Both the position numbers and the translations under genes were made by a program. A stretch of 64,000 nucleotides of DNA from Streptomyces bathyalis (GTDB lineage: Bacteria; Actinomycetota; Actinomycetes; Streptomycetales; Streptomycetaceae), in the NCBI RefSeq assembly GCF_015910445.1, contig NZ_CP048882.1, positions 3,286,001 to 3,350,000 of the forward strand, given 5' to 3'. Each line of letters begins with the position of its first letter. Within the stretch, counting starts at the first letter, position 1. Shown here in pieces: positions 16,436 to 24,546 of this stretch. The notes beneath the pieces are model-generated. The model worked only from the letters and a program-made list of their open reading frames with translations, ran no database searches and was not told the DNA's origin.

Positions 16436-17335
16436 ATGCCCGAGTCCTCCGCCGTCCGCACCGCACGGCCCCGCCGCTATCTGATGTGCAGACCCACGTA
16501 CTTCGACGTCCAGTACTCCATCAACCCGTGGATGAGCCCCGAGAAGCCGGTGGACCGGGACCGGGCCGTCGCGCAGTGGGAGAAGCTGAAAGAGCTCTAC
16601 ACCGGCCTCGGGCACACCGTGGAGCTCATCGACCCGCTGCCCGGCCTTCCCGACATGGTCTTCGCCGCCAACGGCGCCACCGTCGTGGACGGAAAGGTAC
16701 TGGCCGCGCGCTTCCGCAACGAGGAGCGGGCGGCCGAAGGCCCCGCCTACGCGCAGTGGTTCCGCGACCGGCGCTTCGGCCGGGTCCACGAACCGCAGTG
16801 GGTCAACGAGGGCGAGGGCGACTATCTGACGACCGACCGCTGGATCCTCGCCGGCACGGGCTTCCGTACCGATCCTCGCTCCCACCAGGAGGCCCAGGAG
16901 CTCTTCGGCCGGCCCGTGGTCGGCCTCACCCTCACCGACCCCCGCTTCTACCACTTGGACACCGCACTCGCCGTACTCGGCGAGGAGGTCATGTACTACC
17001 CGGAAGCCTTCTCGGAAGGCAGCCGGGCCGTGCTGCGCGAACTCTTCCCCGGCGCGATCACCGCCTCGGCCCACGACGCCGAGGCGTTCGGCCTGAACGC
17101 CGTATCGGACGGACGCAACGTCGTGCTCCCCGAGACGGCCACGGGACTCATCGCCGAGCTGCGACGACGCGGCTACGAGCCGCACGGCGTCGACCTCTCG
17201 GAGCTGCTCAAGGCCGGGGGCAGCGTGAAGTGCTGCACTCTGGAGATCCGGGAGCCGTCCGGCGGACGTGAGCAGCGATCGGGCAGGGCCGGCACCACCG
17301 CGTCGGCGCCGGCGCAGACCGCCTGCGTCGTCTGA
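16436..17335 (+). CDS. Dimethylargininase/amidinotransferase-family hydrolase
   Basis: The 299-residue protein of the guanidino-group-modifying superfamily has the catalytic His in FYHLDTALAVL (H173) and the nucleophilic Cys in GGSVKCCTLE (C266 by position). The early segment MVFAANGATV binds the substrate amino acid in this family. Family members hydrolyse methylarginines to citrulline or transfer amidino groups. The ATG at 16436 follows GGAG. Similar genes are widespread in Streptomyces outside biosynthetic clusters, so membership in this cluster is uncertain. If it belongs, it would bring arginine-derived citrulline or a related amine to the ATP-grasp ligases. A strong terminator follows. 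Confidence 0.85.
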   Translation: MPESSAVRTARPRRYLMCRPTYFDVQYSINPWMSPEKPVDRDRAVAQWEKLKELYTGLGHTVELIDPLPGLPDMVFAANGATVVDGKVLAARFRNEERAAEGPAYAQWFRDRRFGRVHEPQWVNEGEGDYLTTDRWILAGTGFRTDPRSHQEAQELFGRPVVGLTLTDPRFYHLDTALAVLGEEVMYYPEAFSEGSRAVLRELFPGAITASAHDAEAFGLNAVSDGRNVVLPETATGLIAELRRRGYEPHGVDLSELLKAGGSVKCCTLEIREPSGGREQRSGRAGTTASAPAQTACVV

Positions 17336-17342
17336 CGTGCAC

Positions 17343-17394
17343 GTGCGGCCTCCGGGATGCTCGTGCCCCGTGCCGGAGCCCCGGGAGGCCGCAC
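17343..17394. terminator. Bidirectional terminator hairpin
   Basis: GTGCGGCCTCCGGG (17343-17356) pairs with CCCGGGAGGCCGCAC (17380-17394) with one bulged base. It lies between the convergent stops of the dimethylargininase-like gene (17335) and the LysR gene (17430). No T-run is present, which is common for Streptomyces terminators. Confidence 0.8.
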
Positions 17395-17429
17395 CGCACG
17401 CCCGCCGTCCGACTCGGGGGCGGCCGGGC

Positions 17430-18386
17430 TCAGTTCACGTCGTAGCGCCGCAACCCGGGGCCGGGCTCCGGCAGCGCGGCGCGCGGCGAGAGGCCCGGAG
17501 CGGAACCGGCGACTTCGGCACGTACGAACTCAACGAACGTACGCAGCGCCGCGTTGGTGTTGTCCCCCCGCCACGCCAGATCCAGCCCGACGCTGGGCGA
17601 GCCCGACAGCCTGCGCAGTTCGACCCCGGGAACGTCGAGCATCGCCACCGAACCCTCCGTCACCAGGGTGATGCCCGCACCCTCGGCGACCGCGGCGAGC
17701 ATGTGCGGGACGTCGGGCTCCTCCCGGCAGATCTCGGGGAAGTAGTGGCCGCCGTAGACGGCGGAGAGCATGGAATGCCACAGGCCGCCCGCGGACTCGG
17801 AGAAGTACACCAGCGGCAGGCCCACGAGGTCCTGCCTGCGCACCTCGGCCGAGCGTGCCAGCCGGTGCCCCGCGGGCAGCCCCACGAGCACCGCTTCCCG
17901 GCCGACGCTGACGGATTCCACTTCCGCGTCGTCGGGAAGAGGGGGGCGAACGAACCCCACGTCGAGGCGGCGTTCGCGTATGGCTTCGAGGTTGCTGCTG
18001 CTGGAGGCGCTGGATGTCTGTATCCGTAATCGCGGGCAGGCGCCCCGGAAACGGCTGATCAAGTCGAAGGCCCGGCCCAGACCGGCGGATCTCGTGTATC
18101 CGACGGTGAGACTTCCGTGGAACTGTTCTGCGAGGATTTTCACGAAGGCGTCGACGGCGTCGGCACGGGCCAATAACTCGCGGAACTCCGGGAGCAGAGC
18201 CTCCCCTTCGGCCGTGAGCGCCACGCCCTGCCGGCCCCGTTCGAAGAGCTGCATGCCGATGGCCTTCTCAAGTGCCTTCACACCTTGGGAAAGACCCGGC
18301 TGGGTTATGTGCAATCGTTTCGCCGCGCGACCGAAATGCAGATCCTCGGCGACAGCTACAAAGTAACGCGCACTACGAATATCCAT
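17430..18386 (-). CDS. LysR-family regulator with a TTA codon
   Basis: The 318-residue LysR-type regulator has an N-terminal winged helix-turn-helix (MDIRSARYFVAVAEDL, then AAKRLHITQPGLSQGVKALE) and a C-terminal periplasmic-binding-like sensor domain. The ATG at 18386 gives the canonical LysR N-terminus. Codon 71 is TTA (18174-18176), which in Streptomyces commonly places pathway regulators under developmental control by bldA. It closes the biosynthetic locus and is the best candidate pathway-specific regulator. The ligand is unknown. Confidence 0.92.
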   Translation of the reverse strand: MDIRSARYFVAVAEDLHFGRAAKRLHITQPGLSQGVKALEKAIGMQLFERGRQGVALTAEGEALLPEFRELLARADAVDAFVKILAEQFHGSLTVGYTRSAGLGRAFDLISRFRGACPRLRIQTSSASSSSNLEAIRERRLDVGFVRPPLPDDAEVESVSVGREAVLVGLPAGHRLARSAEVRRQDLVGLPLVYFSESAGGLWHSMLSAVYGGHYFPEICREEPDVPHMLAAVAEGAGITLVTEGSVAMLDVPGVELRRLSGSPSVGLDLAWRGDNTNAALRTFVEFVRAEVAGSAPGLSPRAALPEPGPGLRRYDVN

Positions 18387-19322
18387 GTTGGGACTACCCC
18401 CGACGTCCCGCATACACAAGGTCTGAAACTTGAACACCGGCAGGGCAGCGCGGCCGGCTCCGGGAAGGCGACGGCGGTCGCAGCGGCCTCGCGCTGCTAC
18501 GAGATCCCACTACGGCCGTGATGTCCGATGTTACGTCACGAGTCGCCCAGAAGCGTACCGATGTTCCCTGCACTGCACCAGGTGACGAGGATCTCGCACT
18601 GCGTGCTCGCGGCCCACCGGGAGCCGCCCGTCCGCCCCTCCGTCACCTCTCCGCCGCAGTGGACGACGTCCGCCTTCGAAGCGGTTCCGGCAGCGACGCG
18701 GCGGCGCACGATGCCCCGGTGGCTGAAACGGCGCGGGAACACGCGCAGTTCGGACGGTGTAATAGCGGCCAAATACCTCCAACCTTCACCACCCGGACCT
18801 GCCGGCCCGGATTCGGCGCACCCGGCGAGCGTCCGACAGGACCGGGCCGCGGCCAGCGTCGCACCGGCCGCTCGGCCGGATTCCGGGGCCCCGGCAACTC
18901 CCTTGAATCGGCGGAAAGAAATGACGTTTGTTATTGAATTCGGCACCCACGCTTGCCGAATCCGTTGCCGTCAATGTACGCATTGTCTGAGTTGAGCCTG
19001 ACCAGACCGCTCATCCCCCTCACGTCGCCCGTCGGACGTGGCAGCGCCAGGTGGACCAAGTGGAGGGCAATACACGGTGCGCGACACGTGACTTGAATCT
19101 GAGCCGTCACGGGTCAGACGGAGAGCGGCAGTGCGCGTTCGAGCCCCAAGTGGCCGTGGTACCGCGCCGGTTCGGAATGCGCTATGGGGAGGCCGCCCCG
19201 GTCCGCGGTGCGCGCCCAGCCCTCCACTTCGCGGCGGCTCGCCGAGGACCACGGGGCGGCGCCCGGCCCGGGACGAGCGGTTGGGTGGCGGGGGCGTGCC
19301 GCTCCGGGGGGCATGTCCGGGC

Positions 19323-19382
19323 GGCATGATTTACGGCCGACCACTGGGAACCAGATCGCCAGGTTCGCATCGGCACAAATCA
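19323..19382 (+). repeat. 60-bp inverted-repeat element, copy A
   Basis: It begins ATGATTTACGGCCGACCA, contains GGAACCAG and ends ACAAATCAC. Its own ends are near-complementary (TGATTT..GGCCGA against TCGGC..AAATCA). Similarity to copy B extends outward for about 50 bp, and weakly inward. This resembles a MITE-like element or a structured intergenic repeat. Confidence 0.7.
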
Positions 19383-19721
19383 CTTCCCCACGCTTCGCTG
19401 GGGAGACCCCAATGGCCCGGACACGGCCCCCCTGCGCGTCCCGCCCCCTCCCGCCCGTCCAGCGGCATTCCGCCGGTGGACACCGCACCCCCGTGACTTC
19501 TCCTCCGCCGCCGGGCCCGCCCATGTCATCGCCCCTGAACCAACCCTCACAGCAGACGAGTTGAGCCACCCGAAGCCGCAGGTGGCGGCGGAGACCACCG
19601 GCCGGAGGCCGCGGTGGGCAGTCCGACCCAACGGACGACAGCGAACCCGTACGAAAGGCGGCAGACGCGGGACGGCGGAAGGGGGCGGGACGTGGAGGGG
19701 GATGGTTCCGGGGCTCAAACG

Positions 19722-19783
19722 TGATTTGTGGCCGACACAGAGCTCACCGAACTGGTTCCGTTGGTCGGCCGTAAATCATGCCG
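19722..19783 (-). repeat. 60-bp inverted-repeat element, copy B
   Basis: Read on the minus strand it begins ATGATTTACGGCCGACCA, contains GGAACCAG and ends CACAAATCAC, matching copy A in order and spacing. The two copies face each other across about 340 bp. The outer flanks also match imperfectly in inverted orientation. Confidence 0.7.
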
Positions 19784-19852
19784 CCCCGGGGCCGCCCCCG
19801 GAACGGCCCGCACCCGCCACCACCCGCCCGGCCCGGGACGAGCGAACGGAAA

Positions 19853-19880
19853 AGCCCCGGCCGCGTACATGGCCGGGGCT
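19853..19880 (-). terminator. Terminator of the RHH-like gene
   Basis: A perfect 10-bp stem AGCCCCGGCC / GGCCGGGGCT with an 8-nt loop is followed on the minus strand by TTTT. It lies about 20 nt after the stop of the gene at 19900 and is a standard intrinsic terminator. Confidence 0.85.
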
Positions 19881-19899
19881 GACCCACGTGGGCAAGCCA

Positions 19900-20145
19900 T
19901 CAGACGAAGTGCAGGCGCTCCAACTCGTCGCTGCCTTCGGTCTTCACGTACAGCGTGCCGCCCTCCTGCATGAGTTGCTCAAGGTAGGCGTAGATCCGCA
20001 GGGAGCGGTTCACGGTGTCGGTCTTGGTGTCGCCGGTCAGCTTGACCGCCCGGTTCAGGGCACTGGCCGCCTTGGGGGCGAGATTGACGGTGATGCGTTC
20101 GAGGCCGGCAGATTTCGCGTCGGTGTCCGACTGTCCGGAGGCCAT
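19900..20145 (-). CDS. Small ribbon-helix-helix-like protein
   Basis: The 81-residue protein has LERITVNLAPKAASALNRAV followed by TKTDTVNRSLRIYAYLEQL, a beta strand and two helices as in Arc/MetJ-type ribbon-helix-helix DNA-binding proteins, with a short C-terminal tail. The ATG at 20145 follows GGAGGG. It is transcribed as a single gene with its own terminator. It could be a small transcription factor or an orphan antitoxin-like protein, and no toxin partner is adjacent. No specific target is known to me. Confidence 0.75.
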   Translation of the reverse strand: MASGQSDTDAKSAGLERITVNLAPKAASALNRAVKLTGDTKTDTVNRSLRIYAYLEQLMQEGGTLYVKTEGSDELERLHFV

Positions 20146-20343
20146 ACGGGGCCCTCCCTCCTCGGGGTGCCGTGTTGGCACCGAGCCGCGTCCAACGCAG
20201 TCCAGTATGACAGACAGTCAGACGTCGTCAAGCGATCGTATGCGTGATCGCTGTACGTTGCGCGTACATGAGGTGCAACGGTGGCGCGTCTGATACTGAG
20301 TCAGTTTCCATGGAAGCTGGGCTTGTCAATATGAGGGGGATGG

Positions 20344-20739
20344 ATGCCCATAACGGGTAGCCGTAGCGGCGGAAACACCGACTTAAGCGAAGAGGTCCCC
20401 AGCAGCCGCGCCGATGTGTCGGTGCTGCGAGAGGGCACCGGGCTGCAGTTCGAGGTGAAGGTCGGCCCTATCAAGGCCCAGGCCTCCGTGGACGGCGAGC
20501 CGGACTCGACGCCGTTCAGCGTGCTGACCCTGCTGCTCCTCGCGGGCGCGGCCTGCGTTCTCTCACTGGGGTTCAGCCTGTTGTTCTGGGCCGGGGGCTT
20601 CGTTCTCGGAATCAGCGCCGTGGGGCTGTTCGGCGTGCTCTTCGCCGGGGGCCTGGCGCTGATCCGTCTCGGTCTGCCCCGCCCCGCACGCACACCGCCG
20701 CAGCGCGTGCCGTCGCAACGCGGGCCGTCCGAGGAGTGA
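20344..20739 (+). CDS. Small membrane protein with a TTA codon
   Basis: The 131-residue protein has a polar N-terminus of about 55 residues, two hydrophobic segments (roughly FSVLTLLLLAGAACVLSLGF and GFVLGISAVGLFGVLFAGG) and a basic Pro/Arg tail. The ATG at 20344 follows a GAGGGGGA-like site. Codon 14 is TTA (20383-20385), so translation is expected to depend on bldA. I do not recognise the family. It stands alone between the RHH-like gene and the HxlR gene. Confidence 0.72.
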   Translation: MPITGSRSGGNTDLSEEVPSSRADVSVLREGTGLQFEVKVGPIKAQASVDGEPDSTPFSVLTLLLLAGAACVLSLGFSLLFWAGGFVLGISAVGLFGVLFAGGLALIRLGLPRPARTPPQRVPSQRGPSEE

Positions 20740-20809
20740 GCGGGGCGAGACGAGGCGACAGGGCGGGACGTGCGCCCGGTGCCGGACGGCGCCCGGCGCC
20801 CACGCAGAC

Positions 20810-21253
20810 CTACTGGTCCTGGGACCCGTCGTACCGGTCGCGGTTGGCGAGGACCTCGTCCATGTGGGCCTCCGCCCAGGCCTTGATGCCGCGCATGAGG
20901 TCGTGGAGCGAGAGGCCGAGGTCGGTCAGTTCGTAGGTGACCGTGACCGGCACGGTCGGCGTCACCGTGCGGCTCAGCAGGCCGTCGCGCTCGAGGGAGC
21001 GCAGCGTCTGGGTGAGCATCTTCTGGCTGACCCCCGCCAGCCGGCGGGAGAGCTCCGAGTAGCGCAGCGGCCGCGGCTCGCCGGCATCCTCTTCCCCTGG
21101 GTGCGGGCCGTTGCCGCCGAGAGCCGCCAGGACCAGGGCCACCCACTTGTCGGAGATCCGGTCCAGGAGCCGCCGGCTGGGGCACTGCGCCAGAAACGCG
21201 TCGTACTCCACCTTCGCCTCGGCCCGCTTCTCGGCCGCCGTCATCGTCGGCAT
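20810..21253 (-). CDS. HxlR-family transcriptional regulator
   Basis: The 147-residue protein has the HxlR pattern: a Cys near the N-terminus (FLAQCPSRRLLDRISDKWVALV), then RYSELSRRLAGVSQKMLTQTLRSLERDGLLSR and a wing with TVTYELTDLG. Such regulators often sense redox or electrophilic stress. The ATG at 21253 follows GGAAGGAG. It is divergent from the zinc-type quinone oxidoreductase at 21369, a very common pairing, and two palindromes lie between them. It probably represses its neighbour and itself. Confidence 0.92.
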   Translation of the reverse strand: MPTMTAAEKRAEAKVEYDAFLAQCPSRRLLDRISDKWVALVLAALGGNGPHPGEEDAGEPRPLRYSELSRRLAGVSQKMLTQTLRSLERDGLLSRTVTPTVPVTVTYELTDLGLSLHDLMRGIKAWAEAHMDEVLANRDRYDGSQDQ

Positions 21254-21282
21254 CGGCCACTCCTTCCTACCGCGCGGTGGCA

Positions 21283-21342
21283 TACGCACCTCGAAGTGCG
21301 TACTTCCCGTTGGAGAGCTACACCTCCAGTGTGGAGTAGTAG
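21283..21342. promoter_or_regulatory. Palindromic operators between HxlR and oxidoreductase genes
   Basis: Two dyads lie in the 115-nt divergent region. TACGCAC-N6-GTGCGTA at 21283-21302 is perfect. CTACACCTCCA-GTG-TGGAGTAGTAG at 21318-21342 matches at 9 of 11 positions. The second is about 27 nt before the oxidoreductase ATG. Both are plausible HxlR dimer sites, and their location supports mutual regulation. Confidence 0.65.
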
Positions 21343-21368
21343 CACTGATTTCTCCACAGGAGGCGAAG

Positions 21369-22277
21369 ATGTCCACCACCTTCCGTACGGCGGTCGTACG
21401 GACCCCGAAGGGTCCCGATTCCATCGAGATCATCGATGTTCCCGTGATCGAGCCCGGGCCGGGCCAGGTGCGGGTCGAGATCGCCGGAGCCGCGGTCAAT
21501 CCGGTCGACCTGGCGGTCGCCGCCGGGGTGTTCCACGGGCTCGGGCTGGTCGACCAGCCCGACCGCACCGGCCTGGGCTGGGACTTCGCCGGCACCGTCA
21601 CCGCTGCCGGTCCGGGTGTCGACCTGCCGGTCGGCAGCCGCGTCGCCGGGCTGGTCGGCGGCTTCGACCGCGACTTCGGCACCTACGCCGAACAACTGGT
21701 CGTTCCGGCGAGCGACACCGCCCTGGTACCCGACGGCCTCGACCTGACCACGGCAGCCACCGTCCCGCTCAACAGCCTGGCCGCGTCGAAGCTGGTCGAC
21801 CTGCTCGGCGACGGCGCGGGCCGGAGCCTGCTGGTGACCGGTGCCGCCGGGGCGGTCGGGGGCTACGTCCTCGTGCTCGCCCAGGATCGCGGCTGGCAGG
21901 TCACCGGACTGGCCAGGGCCGAGGACGAGGAGTTCGTGCGCGGCCTCGGCGCCGGATTCACCACGCAGGCATCGTCCGGCTGGGACGCGGTCGCCGACGG
22001 TGCGGCGCTCCAGGAACAGGCCGTCGCGCTGGTCCGCGACGGCGGCCTCTTCGTCGGCGTGCAGCCGAGTTCTGAGCCGGCGCAGGAGCGGGGCGTCACC
22101 GTCCGTGTGGTCGTGACGGAGCCCGACGGCGCCAGGCTCGCCCGGCTCCTCGACGCCACGGCGAGCGGGCGCCTGCCGTCGCGGGTGCACGCGGTCGTGC
22201 CGCTGGACCAGGTCGCCTCCGTCCACCGCGCGGTCGCGAAGGGCGGGGTGCGCGGGAGGTACGTGCTTCAGCCCTGA
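21369..22277 (+). CDS. NADP-dependent quinone oxidoreductase (zinc-independent MDR)
   Basis: This 302-residue medium-chain dehydrogenase has the N-terminal GroES-like domain (VNPVDLAVAAGVF, GWDFAGTVTAAG) and a nucleotide-binding loop LVTGAAGAVGGYVL. The zinc-binding Cys/His residues are absent, as in quinone oxidoreductases. The ATG at 21369 follows AGGAGG. It reduces quinones or reactive carbonyls in related systems. Paired divergently with HxlR, so inducible stress detoxification is likely. Confidence 0.92.
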   Translation: MSTTFRTAVVRTPKGPDSIEIIDVPVIEPGPGQVRVEIAGAAVNPVDLAVAAGVFHGLGLVDQPDRTGLGWDFAGTVTAAGPGVDLPVGSRVAGLVGGFDRDFGTYAEQLVVPASDTALVPDGLDLTTAATVPLNSLAASKLVDLLGDGAGRSLLVTGAAGAVGGYVLVLAQDRGWQVTGLARAEDEEFVRGLGAGFTTQASSGWDAVADGAALQEQAVALVRDGGLFVGVQPSSEPAQERGVTVRVVVTEPDGARLARLLDATASGRLPSRVHAVVPLDQVASVHRAVAKGGVRGRYVLQP

Positions 22278-22662
22278 GGGCCGGCGCGCTGAGGGGCGGC
22301 GCCAGGCACGTCCCGTCCCCGCCGCGCAGGAAATCGCAGGCCGGGCCGGCCTTCTCGGCGAGAGAGGGCCGGCCCGCTCCTGCGTGCCTGACTCCTCGCG
22401 TGCGTGACCGCCCTCGCAAGACCATGATCCCGTTTCGACGCCCCTCCTAGGACGCTATTGCTCGGCGCCGGACGACGGAGGCGGCCGGGACCGACTTCGC
22501 CCCACGACCGGTTCGTCACGTCGGGTCGGCGTCAAGCAGGGTCGATGCCCGGCAGGAGAGCGTCCCGCCAGGTCAGCGCTCCGGTTGCCCGGACTGCACA
22601 GTGATCGCCGAGTGGGGAAACCGGCATGCGCGGGCGGTGCCGGAGTCCGTAGGGTTCCGCGC
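22278..22662. other. Intergenic region, terminator and no gene
   Basis: Apart from the terminator at 22343-22375 I see only non-coding sequence. The short open frames on both strands lack ribosome-binding sites and good codon bias. The promoter of the cold-shock-like gene must lie near the right end. Confidence 0.6.
22343..22375 (+). terminator. Terminator after the quinone oxidoreductase
   Basis: GGGCCGGCC (22343-22351) and GGCCGGCCC (22367-22375) are perfect complements around a 15-nt loop, 66 nt after the stop. No T-run is present. Confidence 0.7.
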
Positions 22663-22881
22663 ATGGTTACGGCGACGGTCCGCGAGTGGAGCGACGAGGA
22701 AGGGTGGGGCGTGCTCGATTCGCCCGAGACTCCCGGTGGCTGCTTCGGCCATTTCTCCGACATCCGGGCGACCGGCTTCCGCACGCTTTTGCCCGGACAG
22801 CGGGTCGACCTCACCTGGGAGGCCCCCGGCCAGGACGGATACGACTACCGCGCGGTGAGCATCGCGCCGCGGACTGCCTGA
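22663..22881 (+). CDS. Cold-shock-domain-like small protein
   Basis: The 72-residue protein ATVREWSDEEGWGVLDSPE.. CFGHFSDI..GFRTLLPGQRVDLTWE follows the cold-shock domain pattern (GTVKWFN-type strand, GxGFI, HFSxI, GxxVxF). The RNP1 aromatic residues are partly changed (WGVL, not FGFI). The family binds single-stranded nucleic acid as a chaperone. The ATG at 22663 is the natural start. It appears monocistronic. Confidence 0.85.
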   Translation: MVTATVREWSDEEGWGVLDSPETPGGCFGHFSDIRATGFRTLLPGQRVDLTWEAPGQDGYDYRAVSIAPRTA

Positions 22882-22969
22882 CGGTCGAGTACGGCACGCG
22901 CGCAGCGTCCCCGCAACTGCCGGTGACGGGAACGCGCCGAGCGTGACTGTCTCACCGCTCGGTGCGCTG

Positions 22970-24199
22970 TCACGGCGCCGAGGGGATGCGCCCGTCCACC
23001 GGCAGCGTCGGCACGTCGACCGGGACAGTCTCCGGGTACTTCAGGCCGCTGCCGGTGTTGAGCACGACGACGCGCTCGTCGCCCCGCAGCCAGCCGGAGT
23101 CGCGGAGGCGGTGCACGGCGGCGAAGCAGGCCGCGCCCTCCGGGCAGACGAACGCGCCCTCCGCGCGGGCCAGTTCACCCTGCGCGGCCAGCAACTCCTC
23201 GTCGGTCACCGAGATCGCGGTGCCGTCGGTCTGCCGTACGGCGTCCAGCACGAGGAAGTCGCCGAGCGCCTTGGGCACCGTGATGCCGAAGGCGACCGTA
23301 TGGGCGTCCTTCACGGGACGGCTCTCGCTCTCCCCGCGCTCGTACGCCTCGACGATGGGCGCGCAGCCCTCCGCCTGCACCGCGACCAGCCGTGGCAACT
23401 CGCCTTCCAGCCAGCCGAGTTCACGCATCTCCAGCAGGGCCTTGTGGATGCCGATGATGCCGACGCCGCCGCCGGTCGGATAGAGGATGACGTCGGGCGT
23501 GCGCCAGCCGAGCTGCTCGGCGATCTCGTAGCCCATCGTCTTCTTGCCTTCGAGCCGGTACGGCTCCTTGAGCGTGGAAACCTCCTGGAAGCCGTCCCGT
23601 TCGGCGACGGCCGCGGCGACGAGCTTGCCCGCGTCCCCGATCAGCCCGTCCACCAGGCTGAGTTCGGCTCCGGCGACCACGCATTCGGTGCGGGTGATCT
23701 CAGGGGCGTCGACCGGCATGGCGATCAGGCTGCCGAGCCCGGCACGGGCCGCGTACACCGACCAGGCCGCGCCCGCGTTCCCGTTCGTGGGCATGGCGAC
23801 TCCGCGCGCCCCGAGCTCCGCCGCGCGTGAGACCCCGACTGCGGCACCGCGCGCCTTGAAACTGCCGGTGGGGATGAGCCCTTCGTCCTTCATCAGCAGC
23901 CCGGGGACGCCCAGTTGGGCCCCGTAGCGTGGCAGCCGCAGCAGCGGCGTCATCCCCTCGCCGAGGCTGCACACATGGCGCTCCCCGCGCACCGGCAGCA
24001 GCTCGCGGTACCGCCAGAGATCGGGCGCCCGTGAGGCGATCTGCTCCCGTGTCACGGTCGCCGCGACCCGTCCCAGGTCGTAGCGGGCAAGCAGGGGAGC
24101 ACCCACGTCGGAGGTGCCCTGCACCACGTCTGCGTCGAACGTCGTGCCCGTACGGGAGCATTCGAGGTGGGAGAGGGCCGAGAAATGCGCAGTAGGCAT
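22970..24199 (-). CDS. Threonine synthase-like PLP enzyme
   Basis: This 409-residue fold-type II PLP enzyme begins with a threonine synthase N-terminal pattern (HLECSRTGTTFDAD). It has the PLP Lys in IPTGSFKARGAA, the substrate loop PTNGNAGAAW and the phosphate-binding YPTGGGVGIIG. It would convert O-phosphohomoserine to threonine, or be a paralogue acting on a related beta-substituted substrate. It is not in a hom-thrC-thrB cluster, so it may be a second copy. The ATG at 24199 gives the full-length family size. Confidence 0.88.
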   Translation of the reverse strand: MPTAHFSALSHLECSRTGTTFDADVVQGTSDVGAPLLARYDLGRVAATVTREQIASRAPDLWRYRELLPVRGERHVCSLGEGMTPLLRLPRYGAQLGVPGLLMKDEGLIPTGSFKARGAAVGVSRAAELGARGVAMPTNGNAGAAWSVYAARAGLGSLIAMPVDAPEITRTECVVAGAELSLVDGLIGDAGKLVAAAVAERDGFQEVSTLKEPYRLEGKKTMGYEIAEQLGWRTPDVILYPTGGGVGIIGIHKALLEMRELGWLEGELPRLVAVQAEGCAPIVEAYERGESESRPVKDAHTVAFGITVPKALGDFLVLDAVRQTDGTAISVTDEELLAAQGELARAEGAFVCPEGAACFAAVHRLRDSGWLRGDERVVVLNTGSGLKYPETVPVDVPTLPVDGRIPSAP

Positions 24200-24546
24200 G
24201 CCGCTCCTTGCTCAGTCGGTGTCGCCTCATGACACGTCGGCGCCGTCGGCCGGTGTTGGGGTCTCCCGACGCGGAAGGCGTAGGGGAAGGGACCACCAGC
24301 GGTGCGGCCCTCCGCTGCAGGACGCTCGCGGCGTCGCGCTCCAGATCGTACAGACCCGTCCTGATCAGCCGTCCGCCCCGGCGAGCAGCGGCTGTTCGCC
24401 ATCCGGGGGCGCCGAATACGCCGAAGCCCGGCGGGCCGGACAGAATCAGACGATCGTGCGCATTTCACTTCTAACGTGTGCAGAGGCTGCGTATCATCGT
24501 TCCAGGGCGCCCAGCAGGGCAGCCGAACGCCGGCCGGGGGACCGCC
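24200..24546. other. Intergenic region with no visible gene
   Basis: The 347-nt gap between divergent genes must hold promoters for both. Positions 24460-24480 (TTTCACTTCTAACGTGTG) are relatively AT-rich and suit a promoter for the small plus-strand gene. No strong hairpin or palindrome was noticed. Confidence 0.5.

Larger units (their letters stand above)
18387..19899. other. 1.5-kb region without a convincing gene
   Basis: The open frames here have poor codon bias and no ribosome-binding sites. I see an AT-richer patch around 18905-19000 with the dyad ATTCGGC..GCCGAAT (about 18938-18958), two inverted copies of a 60-bp element (19323-19382 and 19722-19783) and a terminator at 19853-19880. 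The GC skew and repeats suggest remnants of a mobile or repetitive element. Nothing else can be supported. Confidence 0.6.

Noticed and set aside
16436-17335. Certain membership of the dimethylargininase-like gene in the biosynthetic cluster
   Set aside because: Near-identical genes are common in Streptomyces outside clusters, so its link here is only positional.
18520-19750. Several small open frames in the region after LysR
   Set aside because: They lack ribosome-binding sites and codon bias, and they run through the inverted-repeat element.
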